Below are positions 9,101 to 18,617 of a DNA stretch of 64,000 nucleotides, one piece after another. The position numbers and the translations under genes are program-made. Each line of letters begins with the position of its first letter. Positions within the stretch are counted from its first letter, which is position 1. The DNA comes from Streptomyces sp. NBC_00490 (GTDB lineage: Bacteria > Actinomycetota > Actinomycetes > Streptomycetales > Streptomycetaceae): NCBI RefSeq assembly GCF_036013645.1, contig NZ_CP107869.1:7130001-7194000 (forward strand), given 5' to 3'. The notes beneath the pieces were generated by a model. That model did no database searches, was not told the origin of the DNA, and saw nothing but the letters and a program-made list of their open reading frames with translations.

Positions 9101-9704
9101 CTATCAGCAGCTCGGGAAGGTGAACCCGCTCGCGCTCGAGGAGTTCTCGGCGCTGGAGGAGCGGCACAAGTTCCTCAGCGAGCAGCTGGAGGACCTGAAG
9201 AAGACCCGCGCCGACCTGCTCCAGGTGGTGAAGGAGGTCGACGAACGCGTCGAGCAGGTCTTCACCGAGGCCTTCCGGGACACCGCCCGGGAGTTCGAGG
9301 GTGTCTTCAGCCGGCTGTTCCCGGGTGGTGACGGGCGGCTGATCCTCACCGACCCCGACAACATGCTCACCACCGGCGTCGACGTGGAGGCGCGTCCGCC
9401 GGGCAAGAAGGTGAAGCGGCTCAGCCTGCTCTCGGGCGGTGAGCGGTCGCTGACGGCCGTGGCCATGCTGGTGTCGATCTTCAAGGCCCGGCCCAGCCCG
9501 TTCTATGTCATGGACGAGGTCGAGGCGGCCCTCGACGACACCAACCTGCAGCGGCTGATCCGCATCATGCAGGAGCTGCAGGAAGCCTCGCAGCTGATCG
9601 TCATCACCCACCAGAAGCGCACGATGGAGGTCGCCGACGCGCTGTACGGCGTCTCCATGCAGGGCGACGGTGTGTCGAAGGTCATCTCGCAGCGACTCCG
9701 CTAG
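6120..9704 (+). CDS. smc: Chromosome segregation ATPase SMC
   Basis: 1194 residues from GTG 6120, chosen because the protein then begins with the family N-terminus VHLKALTLRGFKSFA; an in-frame GTG at 6087 is less likely. SMC condenses and segregates the chromosome with ScpA/ScpB. Walker A is GPNGSGKS (31-38). Two long Ala/Glu/Arg-rich coiled coils flank a hinge around residues 510-670 that begins GTGILLGAKDRLTGLLG. The C-terminal head has the signature LSGGERSLTAVAML and Walker B PFYVMDEVEAALDD. All ATPase motifs are intact. An unusual Gly/Asp/Arg-rich insertion (about 585-610) sits inside the hinge domain. Confidence 0.97.
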   Translation: MHLKALTLRGFKSFASATTLRFEPGITCVVGPNGSGKSNVVDALSWVMGEQGAKSLRGGKMEDVIFAGTTGRPPLGRAEVSLTIDNSDGALPIEYAEVTITRIMFRNGGSEYQINGDTCRLLDIQELLSDSGIGREMHVIVGQGQLDSVLHADPMGRRAFIEEAAGVLKHRKRKEKALRKLDAMQANLARVQDLTDELRRQLKPLGRQAAVARRAAVIQADLRDARLRLLADDLVRLRQALSSEIADEAALKERKEAAEQELKKALQREALLEDEVRQLTPRLQRAQQTWYELSQLAERVRGTVSLADARVKSATSAPPEERRGRDPEDMEREAARIREQEAELEAALEAAEHALEDTVTHRAELERALVQEERRLKDVARAIADRREGLARLNGQVNAARSRAASAQAEIDRLAATRDEAQERAFAAQEEYEALKAEVDGLDAGDAELAERHDAAKAELAEAEAALTAAREAATAAERKRAATQARHEALALGLRRKDGTGILLGAKDRLTGLLGPAAELLTVTPGYEVALAAAFGAAADALAVTSPSAAADAIRLLRKQDGGRASLLLAGVPEAPLGGAGNGATGHDEPADATRPRAADFVRGPSDLMPAVRRLLHGIVVVGTLEDAEDLVYARPDLTAVTAEGDLLGAHFAHGGSAGAPSLLEVQASVDEAAAELEELAVRCEELSEAQHEAQERRKERTALVEELSERRRAADREKSTVAQQLGRLAGQARGAAGEAERSVAAAARAQESLDKALQDVEELAERLAVAEELPVEEEPDTSVRDRLAADGANARQTEMEARLQVRTHEERVKGLAGRADSLDRAARAERDARARAEQRRARLRHEATVAEAVASGARQLLAHVEVSLGRADEERAAAEAAKARREQELAAARNAGRDLKGELDKLTDSVHRGEVLGAEKRMRIEQLETKALEELGVEPAGLVSEYGPHQLVPPSPPAEGEELPEDPEHPRNQPKTFHRAEQEKRLKAAERAYQQLGKVNPLALEEFSALEERHKFLSEQLEDLKKTRADLLQVVKEVDERVEQVFTEAFRDTAREFEGVFSRLFPGGDGRLILTDPDNMLTTGVDVEARPPGKKVKRLSLLSGGERSLTAVAMLVSIFKARPSPFYVMDEVEAALDDTNLQRLIRIMQELQEASQLIVITHQKRTMEVADALYGVSMQGDGVSKVISQRLR

Positions 9705-9808
9705 TCACGTGGCCTCTACACCTATCACGACCTGCGCCTTCTGGCTGACTTCAAGTCTTGAACGAATCGACACCTCGCGGGTACGGAAAATTCACAGCCG
9801 TCCCCCTG

Positions 9809-9848
9809 TTGACTAAGAAACTTGAAGGCATAGTCTCTGCAACGTTGC
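9809..9848 (+). promoter_or_regulatory. Putative glcP promoter with palindromic operator
   Basis: TTGACT (9809-9814), a 16-nt spacer and TAGTCT (9831-9836) make a good housekeeping-type promoter. Immediately downstream, where transcription should start, is the perfect palindrome GCAACGTTGC (9839-9848) with a central CG as in LacI-family operators. A second palindrome, CGGCAGCGCTGCCG, lies at 9911-9924 in the leader. Confidence 0.5.
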
Positions 9849-9943
9849 TTTTACCTTCAGGTGGTGGGCGGCGTGAAGCTATGCGCCACTGGAAGGGCTC
9901 ACCCCCCACCCGGCAGCGCTGCCGGTGGCCCGAGGAGTTTCAC

Positions 9944-11359
9944 TTGACCAGCACAGCGGCACCCACGTCAGGAGCCAGGTCGGCTCAGCCCGAGCACCTC
10001 GGGCACGTCATCTTCATCGCGGCGGCGGCCGCGATGGGAGGCTTCCTCTTCGGCTACGACAGCTCCGTGATCAACGGCGCGGTCGAGGCCATCCGGGATC
10101 GCTACGACATCGGGTCCGCAGCGCTGGCCCAGGTCATCGCCATCGCCCTGATCGGATGCGCCATCGGCGCCGCGACCGCCGGCCGGATCGCCGACCGGAT
10201 CGGCCGCATCCGGTGCATGCAGATCTCGGCCGTCCTCTTCACGGTCAGCGCGGTGGGCTCGGCGCTGCCCTTCGCCCTGTGGGACCTCGCCTTCTGGCGC
10301 GTCGTCGGCGGCTTCGCCATCGGCATGGCCTCCGTGATCGGCCCCGCCTACATCGCGGAGGTCGCCCCACCGGCCTACCGCGGTCGCCTCGGTTCCTTCC
10401 AGCAGGCCGCGATCGTCATCGGCATCGCCGTCTCTCAGCTGGTCAACTGGGGCCTGCTGAACGCGGCCGGCGGTGACCAGCGCGGCGAGCTGATGGGCAT
10501 CGAGGCCTGGCAGGTCATGCTCGGCGTCATGGTGATCCCGGCCGTCCTCTACGGCCTGCTCTCCTTCGCGATCCCCGAGTCCCCGCGCTTCCTGATCTCC
10601 GTCGGCAAGCACGAGCGCGCCCGCGAGATCCTCAAGGAGGTCGAGGGCGACACCATCGATCTGGACGCCCGCGTCACCGAGATCGAGCACGCCATGAACA
10701 GCGAGCACAAGTCCACCTTCAAGGACCTGCTCGGCGGCAGCTTCTTCTTCAAGCCGATCGTCTGGGTCGGTATCGGCCTCTCGGTCTTCCAGCAGTTCGT
10801 CGGCATCAACGTCGCGTTCTACTACTCCTCGACCCTGTGGCAGTCGGTCGGTGTCGACCCGACGGACTCGTTCCTCTACTCGTTCACGACGTCGATCATC
10901 AACATCGTCGGCACCGTGATCGCCATGATCTTCGTGGACCGCGTCGGCCGTAAGCCGCTGGCCCTCATCGGCTCGGTCGGCATGGTGATCGGTCTCGGAC
11001 TGGAGGCCTGGGCCTTCTCCTTCGACCTGGTCGACGGCAAGCTGCCGGCCGCGCAGGGCTGGACCGCCCTGATCGCCGCCCACGTCTTCGTCCTCTTCTT
11101 CGCCCTGTCCTGGGGTGTGGTGGTCTGGGTCTTCCTCGGCGAGATGTTCCCGAACAGGATCCGCGCCGCCGCCCTGGGTGTGGCCGCCTCCGCGCAGTGG
11201 ATCGCCAACTGGGCCATCACCGCGAGCTTCCCCTCGCTGGCGGACTGGAACCTCTCCCTGACCTACGTGATCTACACGGTCTTCGCCGCGCTCTCCATCC
11301 CGTTCGTCCTCAAGTTCGTCAAGGAGACGAAGGGCAAGACGCTGGAGGAGATGGGCTGA
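9944..11359 (+). CDS. glcP: MFS glucose permease GlcP
   Basis: 471 residues from TTG 9944, selected because GAGGAG (9932-9937) is ideally spaced and the family N-terminus follows. A 12-helix sugar:H+ symporter of the major facilitator superfamily. Sugar-porter signatures are visible: GGFLFGYDSSVING in helix 1, RIADRIGRIR after helix 2, IAEVAPPAYRGRLGS after helix 4, PESPRFLI before the central loop, DRVGRKPLAL in the second half, and PNRIRAAALG. S. coelicolor glcP1, at the same position downstream of smc, is the glucose transporter linked to glucose-kinase-dependent carbon control. Own promoter upstream; terminator at 11420-11462. Confidence 0.93.
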   Translation: MTSTAAPTSGARSAQPEHLGHVIFIAAAAAMGGFLFGYDSSVINGAVEAIRDRYDIGSAALAQVIAIALIGCAIGAATAGRIADRIGRIRCMQISAVLFTVSAVGSALPFALWDLAFWRVVGGFAIGMASVIGPAYIAEVAPPAYRGRLGSFQQAAIVIGIAVSQLVNWGLLNAAGGDQRGELMGIEAWQVMLGVMVIPAVLYGLLSFAIPESPRFLISVGKHERAREILKEVEGDTIDLDARVTEIEHAMNSEHKSTFKDLLGGSFFFKPIVWVGIGLSVFQQFVGINVAFYYSSTLWQSVGVDPTDSFLYSFTTSIINIVGTVIAMIFVDRVGRKPLALIGSVGMVIGLGLEAWAFSFDLVDGKLPAAQGWTALIAAHVFVLFFALSWGVVVWVFLGEMFPNRIRAAALGVAASAQWIANWAITASFPSLADWNLSLTYVIYTVFAALSIPFVLKFVKETKGKTLEEMG

Positions 11360-11419
11360 ACGGCCCGCACGAACTCGGGGGGACGGGCCCATCCCCGCTG
11401 TCCTTCTCCCCGTATCCTG

Positions 11420-11462
11420 CCGCCGCCCCCGACCCGGTCACTGCCCGGGTCGGGGGCGGCGG
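11420..11462. terminator. Bidirectional terminator between glcP and the LLM oxidoreductase gene
   Basis: An 18-bp perfect stem (11420-11437 with 11445-11462) around a 7-nt loop, centred on GACCCGG/CCGGGTC. It lies between two convergent genes and can serve both. Confidence 0.85.
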
Positions 11463-11484
11463 TGCCGTTGGGTCACCGCACAGG

Positions 11485-12456
11485 TCAGTCCGTCAGCGCC
11501 GGCAGCACCTCCTGCGCGAACAGCCGCAGACTCCGCCACCCCTCCTCCAGCGGCATCCCGCCCGCCAGCGGATGCAGGACGAGGTTGTCGAGGCCCTGCG
11601 CCACGCACTCGGCCGGAGTCAGGATCCGGTACACGCCCTCGGCACGCAGCTCGTCCACGGTCGTGGCCCCCGACCGCACGGCGGACCGGATGTCCCCGGA
11701 CTGCCAGGAGGCGTACGTCCGGGCCTCGTGCAGGAAACAGGAGCCGTACATGTCCCACGCCCGGTCCGGGTCCTCGGCGATGTGCAGCAGCGGGGTCTCG
11801 GCGGCGGGCATCATGGTCCAGCCCTCGGTGTCGTACTCGACGAGCCGCTCCTTGTAGTACGCCTCCAGCTCCGGCAGATGCGCGCTGGGGAAGAACGGCA
11901 GGCCCAGACGGGCGGCCCGGCGGGCGGCGGCCCGGGAGGAGCCGCCGACCAGGAGCAGGGGGTGCGGGTCGGTGCAGGGGCGCGGGGTGACCCGTACCGT
12001 ACGGCCCCGGTACTCGAACTCCTCGCCGGTCCAGGCCCTGAGCAGCGTCTCGAGGAGTTCGTCCTGGAGCTTGCCGCGTCGCTTCCAGTCCACGTCGAAC
12101 TGGGCGTACTCCTCGGGCCGGTAGCCGATTCCCGCGACCGTCACCAGGCGGCCGCCGCTCAGTAGATCCAGTACGGCGATCTCCTCGGCCAGCCGGAGCG
12201 GGTCGTGCAGCGGGCCGATGATCGCCGAGACCGTGACCGCGATCCTTCGGGTCGCTCCGAAGACGGCGCCCGCGAAGGCGAACGGCGAGGGCAGCCAGTT
12301 GTTGGCGACGCCGTGGTGCTCCTCGGTCTGCACGGTGGTGATCCCGTGCTCGTCGGCGTACGCGGCCATCTCCAGGGCGGTCTGGTAGCGGGCGCGCAGG
12401 GAGGCGGGGCCGGCGCCGGGTTCGACGAGGTTGAAGCGTACGACCGTGACGGGCAT
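11485..12456 (-). CDS. LLM-class (luciferase-like) flavin or F420-dependent oxidoreductase
   Basis: 323 residues on the minus strand, ATG start with GAGGGGG ribosome binding site. The whole protein is one bacterial-luciferase-like TIM barrel. Typical pieces are ADEHGITTVQTEEHHG (about 33-48), the cofactor-site segment AIIGPLHDPLRLAEEIAVLD, LSGGRLVTVAGIGYRPEEY and PLLLVGGSSRAAARRAARLG. Whether the cofactor is FMN or F420 cannot be told; substrate unknown. It is monocistronic between a shared terminator and the ftsY upstream region. Confidence 0.88.
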   Translation of the reverse strand: MPVTVVRFNLVEPGAGPASLRARYQTALEMAAYADEHGITTVQTEEHHGVANNWLPSPFAFAGAVFGATRRIAVTVSAIIGPLHDPLRLAEEIAVLDLLSGGRLVTVAGIGYRPEEYAQFDVDWKRRGKLQDELLETLLRAWTGEEFEYRGRTVRVTPRPCTDPHPLLLVGGSSRAAARRAARLGLPFFPSAHLPELEAYYKERLVEYDTEGWTMMPAAETPLLHIAEDPDRAWDMYGSCFLHEARTYASWQSGDIRSAVRSGATTVDELRAEGVYRILTPAECVAQGLDNLVLHPLAGGMPLEEGWRSLRLFAQEVLPALTD

Positions 12457-12705
12457 GGGTTCCCCCTCGATGCACTGGACGGTGGAGGGGGACGCTAGCT
12501 GACGATGCGTCAGATGGCCATGGTCGCGGGCCCTCGGGCGAGGTCGCCGACGCCGGGCCGGAGCCGCCCCGGTACCAGGAGGCGCTGGTGCTCATGGGGC
12601 GCCATCATGCTTTGATCTGTTTGGTCCCTCTATGAGCCCTTTTGTTCTTTGGTGGAAAGTGCAGGCTGGGTCCGGCAGGGGCCCATGACTGATACTGGAC
12701 AGGTT
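12457..12705. other. Divergent intergenic region between LLM gene and ftsY
   Basis: 249 nt holding both promoters, none matching consensus well. GATACT (12690-12695) could be a -10 for ftsY. No small gene or structured RNA recognised. Confidence 0.4.
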
Positions 12706-13908
12706 ATGGAAACCGTCATCCTTGCTGTAGTCATCGCCGTGGTCGTGCTCGGTGTGCTCGGCGGGCTCGTCGTCGGCAGCCGACGTAAGAAGCCGCTGCC
12801 CCCGCCGCCTCCCGCAGCGCCCGACATCACCGCCCCTCCGGCCGAGCCGCACGTCGGCGACGAGGCCGAGACGCCCCGCGACGAACCGCGCCGGACGATA
12901 GAGGAGGTGGATCTCCCGGACGGCTCGGCCCCGGTCGCCGTCGAGGAGCCGCCGGCTCTTGAAATCCCCGAGATCGAGGTCCCCGAGCCCACGGCCGGAC
13001 GTCTCGTCCGCCTGCGCGCGCGCCTCTCCCGCTCCCAGAACGCGCTCGGCAAGGGGCTGCTCACGCTCCTGTCGCGCGAGCACCTCGACGAGGACACCTG
13101 GGAGGAGATCGAGGACATCCTCCTCACCGCCGACGTCGGCGTCGCCCCCACCCAGGAACTGGTCGAGAGCCTGCGCGAGCGCGTGAAGGTGCTCGGCACC
13201 CGGACCCCCGAGGAGCTGCGCGGCCTGCTGCGCGAGGAGCTCCTCAAGCTGCTCGGCACCGACTTCGACCGCACGGTCAGGACCGAGCCCGAGACCAGCA
13301 AGCCCGGCATCGTGATGGTCGTCGGTGTCAACGGCACCGGCAAGACCACCACCACCGGCAAGCTCGCCCGGGTCCTGGTCGCCGACGGCCGCAGTGTGGT
13401 CCTCGGCGCCGCCGACACCTTCCGTGCCGCCGCCGCCGACCAGCTCCAGACCTGGGGCGACCGGGTCGGCGCCCACACCGTCCGGGGCCCCGAGGGCGGC
13501 GACCCCGCCTCCATCGCCTTCGACGCGGTGAAGGAGGGCAAGCAGATCGGCGCGGACGTCGTGCTGATCGACACCGCCGGGCGCCTCCACACCAAGACCG
13601 GGCTCATGGACGAGCTCGGCAAGGTCAAGCGGGTCGTCGAGAAGCAGGCGCCGCTCGACGAGATTCTGTTGGTGCTGGACGCCACGACCGGGCAGAACGG
13701 CCTCGTGCAGGCCCGTGTCTTCGCCGAGGTCGTCGACATCACCGGCATCGTGCTGACCAAGCTGGACGGCACCGCCAAGGGCGGCATCGTGATCGCGGTC
13801 CAGCGGGAGCTGGGTGTGCCGGTGAAGCTGGTGGGTCTCGGTGAGGGTGCCGACGACCTGGCGCCCTTCGAGCCGGAAGCGTTCGTGGATGCCCTTATCG
13901 GTGAGTAG
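12706..13908 (+). CDS. ftsY: Signal recognition particle receptor FtsY
   Basis: 400 residues from ATG 12706 (METVILAVVIAVVVLG); an in-frame ATG at 12685 would add 7 residues. Receptor for the SRP-ribosome complex at the membrane, partner of Ffh encoded at 21330. An N-terminal transmembrane helix (about 3-24) is followed by an acidic/proline-rich A domain (to ~100), then the N domain and the GTPase G domain with GVNGTGKTTTTGKLA, AADTFRAAAADQL, DTAGR and TKLDGTAKGG. The membrane helix is typical of high-G+C Gram-positives; E. coli FtsY lacks it. Terminator hairpin 13941-13997. Confidence 0.96.
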   Translation: METVILAVVIAVVVLGVLGGLVVGSRRKKPLPPPPPAAPDITAPPAEPHVGDEAETPRDEPRRTIEEVDLPDGSAPVAVEEPPALEIPEIEVPEPTAGRLVRLRARLSRSQNALGKGLLTLLSREHLDEDTWEEIEDILLTADVGVAPTQELVESLRERVKVLGTRTPEELRGLLREELLKLLGTDFDRTVRTEPETSKPGIVMVVGVNGTGKTTTTGKLARVLVADGRSVVLGAADTFRAAAADQLQTWGDRVGAHTVRGPEGGDPASIAFDAVKEGKQIGADVVLIDTAGRLHTKTGLMDELGKVKRVVEKQAPLDEILLVLDATTGQNGLVQARVFAEVVDITGIVLTKLDGTAKGGIVIAVQRELGVPVKLVGLGEGADDLAPFEPEAFVDALIGE

Positions 13909-13940
13909 TACTCACCCGCCGTCGGTGGGGAGAACGCCTC

Positions 13941-13997
13941 CACATGAAGAAGTGCCCGCCCCCGAGGTGCAGTCGGGGACGGGCACTTCTTCATGTG
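13941..13997. terminator. Long bidirectional terminator between ftsY and PrimPol-like gene
   Basis: An 18-bp perfect stem (CACATGAAGAAGTGCCCG 13941-13958 with 13980-13997), one C-A mismatch, six more pairs and a 7-nt loop. It lies between convergent genes; the A-rich left arm and T-rich right arm give each strand a partial U-tract. Confidence 0.85.
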
Positions 13998-14012
13998 CGC
14001 CTGCTCGTACCG

Positions 14013-14678
14013 CTACGCCCGCGACCGGTGTGCCACGTAGGCGAGCGTCCCCAGCAGCAGCCTCGCCGCCGGCGGTTTCGTCGCCGAGTCCAGCGCGGGG
14101 GAGCGCAGCCACTCGACCGGGCCCAGGCCCGCCCGGTCCGAGGGCGGGGCCGTGATGTGGGTGCCGGGGCCCAGGCCACGCAGGTCCAGGGAGGTCGGGT
14201 CGTCCCAGCCCATGCGGTAGAGGAGTTCGGGCAGTTCGGCGGCGGCGCCGGGGGCGACGAAGAACTGCGCGCGGCCCTCGGGGGTCGCCGTCACCGGGCC
14301 GAGGGGCAGGCCCATGCGCTCCAGGCGGACCAGGGCGCGGCGGCCGGCGGGTTCCGCCACCTCGATCACGTCGAAGGCCCGGCCGACGGGCAGCATCACC
14401 GAGGCGCCCGGGAACTCGGCCCAGGCGCCGGTCACTTCGTCCAGCGTCGCCCCGGCGGGCACCTCCGGCGCGAAGTCCAGCGGGTGCGCGCCCGGTGTCT
14501 GGCAGTCCGCCCGGCCACAGGAGCAGGCGCCCGCGGCGGCCCGGGCGCCCGGGACGACGTCCCAGCCCCAGAGTCCGGTGAACTCGGCCACGGCGGTGCA
14601 CTCCGACGAGCGGCCGCGGCGACGCGAGGAGGACCGGATGTCGCGGATACCCCGACTGCTGCCGATCGTGAAGCCCAT
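14013..14678 (-). CDS. Stand-alone PrimPol-like (bifunctional primase/polymerase N-terminal) protein
   Basis: 221 residues from ATG 14678 on the minus strand. The N-terminus (TAVAEFTGLWGWDVVPGAR) and the following CSCGRADCQTPGAHPLDFAP strongly resemble the start of the bifunctional DNA primase/polymerase domain. The domain spans nearly the whole protein, with no helicase or ATPase partner. The acidic active site normally after the first half appears only as AFDVIEVAEPAG, so catalytic competence is doubtful. S. coelicolor has a similar gene beside nsdA. Convergent with ftsY, divergent from nsdA. Confidence 0.75.
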   Translation of the reverse strand: MGFTIGSSRGIRDIRSSSRRRGRSSECTAVAEFTGLWGWDVVPGARAAAGACSCGRADCQTPGAHPLDFAPEVPAGATLDEVTGAWAEFPGASVMLPVGRAFDVIEVAEPAGRRALVRLERMGLPLGPVTATPEGRAQFFVAPGAAAELPELLYRMGWDDPTSLDLRGLGPGTHITAPPSDRAGLGPVEWLRSPALDSATKPPAARLLLGTLAYVAHRSRA

Positions 14679-15112
14679 GCCCCCTCCAACGGGTCCGACG
14701 CACCGGTGGTTACGAGACGTGCACGGAAAGTGACCTGAGCGCTGTTCCCGAACGTCCGCTCGGCGCCCGGATGCGCCCCGGGTGGCGTGCTCGGCCCTGT
14801 GCGCCCCTGAGTGCACCGTTCCGCCCACTCCCGGCTGTCCTATGTCAAGTGAATCGCGCGCAGGCGACCGTGAGTTCATTCGAAGGGGTGGCGAATGGTG
14901 GCGTTTCCGGGATCCCCATGGCTGGAGGGGTGATCGTAGGATTACTGTGAGTGCACGAGTCCTGGGGGCACATGCACTTGTGGGTATGCCGGAGGCAAGT
15001 CGGTATCCCGTTCGAAGGGTGAGAAGTACCGGACGGGCGGCCGTATTTACCGGCATTCTGATAGGGCTTGGCGCACTCAGCGACAAGTGGTCTCAGGGAT
15101 GGGGGCGTTCCA
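14679..15112. other. 434-nt divergent region upstream of nsdA
   Basis: No supported gene; a frame reading 14782-15165 has poor codon bias and runs into nsdA. It contains an inverted repeat CATTCG (14877-14882) / CGAATG (14892-14897) separated by 9 nt, and TAGGAT (14937-14942), a possible -10 for nsdA that would give a leader of about 165 nt. Regulatory function is inferred. Confidence 0.45.
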
Positions 15113-16606
15113 GTGAGCGGCAACGGCGAAAGCGGAACGGGCGCCGGCAGCGCGGCGAACGGTGACAAGCGCCCCAATGAGCTGCTCACCTCGTGGTTCG
15201 TGCGCAGCGGCTGGTCGAAGGGCGAACTCGCCCGCCAAGTCAACCGCCGGGCCCGCCAGTTGGGCGCCAACCACATCTCCACCGACACCTCGCGCGTCCG
15301 CCGCTGGCTGGACGGCGAGAATCCCCGTGAGCCGATCCCCAGGATCCTGTCGGAGCTGTTCTCCGAGCGGTTCGGCTGTGTCGTCTCGGTCGAGGATCTC
15401 GGCCTGCGGGCCGCCCGCCAGTCACCGTCCGTGTCCGGGGTCGACCTGCCCTGGACGGGCCCGCAGACCGTGGCCCTGCTCAGCGAGTTCTCGCGCAGCG
15501 ACCTGATGCTGGCGCGGCGCGGCTTCCTCGGGACCTCGCTGGCCCTGTCCGCGGGCCCGTCCCTCATCGAGCCCATGCAGCGCTGGCTCGTGCCCTCCCC
15601 GTCCGCCGCGCACCACGAGCCCGAGTCGGCGGCCGCGGCCCGCCGGGTCGGCCGGCTGTCCAAGCCCGAGCTGGACCTCCTCGAGTCCACCACCGTGATG
15701 TTCCGGCAGTGGGACGCCCAGTGCGGCGGCGGTCTGCGCCGCAAGGCGGTCGTCGGCCAGCTGCACGAGGTCACGGACCTCCTCCAGGAACCCCAGCCCG
15801 ACACCACCACCCGCAAGCTGTTCAAGGTCGCCGCAGAACTGGCGGAGCTCGCGGGCTGGATGTCGTACGACGTCGGGCTCCAGCCGACCGCGCAGAAGTA
15901 CTTCGTCCTGGCCCTGCACGCCGCCAAGGAGGCCGGCGACAAGCCGCTGGGCTCGTACGTCCTGTCCAGCATGAGCCGCCAGATGATCCACCTGGGCCGG
16001 CCCGACGACGCCCTGGAGCTGATCCACCTCGCGCAGTACGGCAGCCGGGACTGCGCGAGTCCGCGCACCCAGTCGATGCTGTATGCGATGGAGGCCCGCG
16101 CGTACGCCAACATGGGACAGCCCGGCAAGTGCAAGCGTGCCGTCCGGATGGCCGAGGACACCTTCGCCGACTCCGATGAATGGGACGAGCCGGACCCCGA
16201 CTGGATCCGCTTCTTCTCCGAGGCCGAGCTGTACGGCGAGAACTCCCACTCCTACCGTGACCTGGCCTATGTCGCCGGCCGCAGCCCCACGTACGCGTCC
16301 CTGGCCGAGCCCCTGATGCAGCGGGCCGTGGACCTCTTCGCCAAGGACGCCGAGCACCAGCGGTCGTACGCGCTCAACCTGATCGGCATGGCCACCGTGC
16401 ACCTGCTCCAGCGCGAGCCCGAGCGGAGCACGGTGCTCACCGAGGAGGCGATGCATATCGCCAAGAAGGTCCGCTCCGAGCGGGTGAACACTCGTATCCG
16501 AAAGACGGTGGACACGGCCGTACGCGATTTCGGTGATCTCGCCGAGGTTGTGGATCTCACCGAGAAGCTCGGCATCGAGCTTCCGGAGACGGCCGAAGCA
16601 GTCTGA
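15113..16606 (+). CDS. nsdA: Developmental and antibiotic repressor NsdA
   Basis: 497 residues from GTG 15113 (VSGNGESGTGAGSAANGD), with a G-rich Shine-Dalgarno. An N-terminal helix-turn-helix-like region (about 25-90) contains NELLTSWFVRSGWSKGELAR and RVRRWLDGENPREPIP. The rest is helical and TPR-like, with repeats such as AAELAELAGWMSYDVGLQPT, RPDDALELIHLAQYGSR and AMEARAYANMGQPGKCKRAV. In S. coelicolor NsdA negatively affects sporulation and antibiotic synthesis. Own promoter region upstream. It is pure regulator; no enzyme motif. Confidence 0.9.
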   Translation: MSGNGESGTGAGSAANGDKRPNELLTSWFVRSGWSKGELARQVNRRARQLGANHISTDTSRVRRWLDGENPREPIPRILSELFSERFGCVVSVEDLGLRAARQSPSVSGVDLPWTGPQTVALLSEFSRSDLMLARRGFLGTSLALSAGPSLIEPMQRWLVPSPSAAHHEPESAAAARRVGRLSKPELDLLESTTVMFRQWDAQCGGGLRRKAVVGQLHEVTDLLQEPQPDTTTRKLFKVAAELAELAGWMSYDVGLQPTAQKYFVLALHAAKEAGDKPLGSYVLSSMSRQMIHLGRPDDALELIHLAQYGSRDCASPRTQSMLYAMEARAYANMGQPGKCKRAVRMAEDTFADSDEWDEPDPDWIRFFSEAELYGENSHSYRDLAYVAGRSPTYASLAEPLMQRAVDLFAKDAEHQRSYALNLIGMATVHLLQREPERSTVLTEEAMHIAKKVRSERVNTRIRKTVDTAVRDFGDLAEVVDLTEKLGIELPETAEAV

Positions 16607-16919
16607 ATTCCTTGAGCCCCGGCCGCGGCCGGCCCTCCCGAACTGCCCGACTCGGCTCCCCCATGCCAGGTCATCGGAAGGCCGACCGCGGCCGGTTTCT
16701 TGCCTTCACCGAAGGTTGCGCCACGATAACGATCATTCCGGTGAACATCCGGCAGTTCATCGAGGCGTAACACGTAAGGCGCCTTCGTCACGGCGGCGAA
16801 ACAACGAGGGGCTTCCAACGAAACCGCGCTGCGCCAATCTCATGGCGCATAACCGGCCCACCCCTCAATCCGCTCAGGCTTCGCCCGCACGGGGCCGTAC
16901 CAACGACGAGGAGACGCCG
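16607..16919 (+). other. nsdA-amtB intergenic region
   Basis: 313 nt. The left part has the palindrome CCGGCCGCGGCCGG (16619-16632) and a related G+C-rich inverted segment at about 16681-16698, together a likely nsdA terminator. The right part holds the GlnR-type site described separately and the amtB leader. No gene seen. Confidence 0.5.
16767..16802 (+). promoter_or_regulatory. GlnR-type operator before amtB
   Basis: GTCAC (16787-16791), six bases, GAAAC (16798-16802) is an exact match to the actinobacterial GlnR half-site pair GTNAC-n6-GAAAC. A further GTAAC at 16767-16771 lies 20 bp upstream of GTCAC and may be a second, weaker pair. GlnR activates amtB-glnK-glnD on nitrogen limitation in S. 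coelicolor. Confidence 0.75.
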
Positions 16920-18592
<1,673 letters not shown>

Positions 18593-18617
18593 CAGAAGAA
18601 GATTTAGGAGCTGCTGG

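Noticed and set aside
7818..9611. 597-codon minus-strand open frame inside smc
   Set aside because: High-G+C antisense shadow; the plus strand encodes the complete SMC head and coiled coil.
14782..15165. 127-codon plus-strand frame upstream of nsdA
   Set aside because: Poor codon bias, no ribosome binding site, and overlap with the start of nsdA in another frame.
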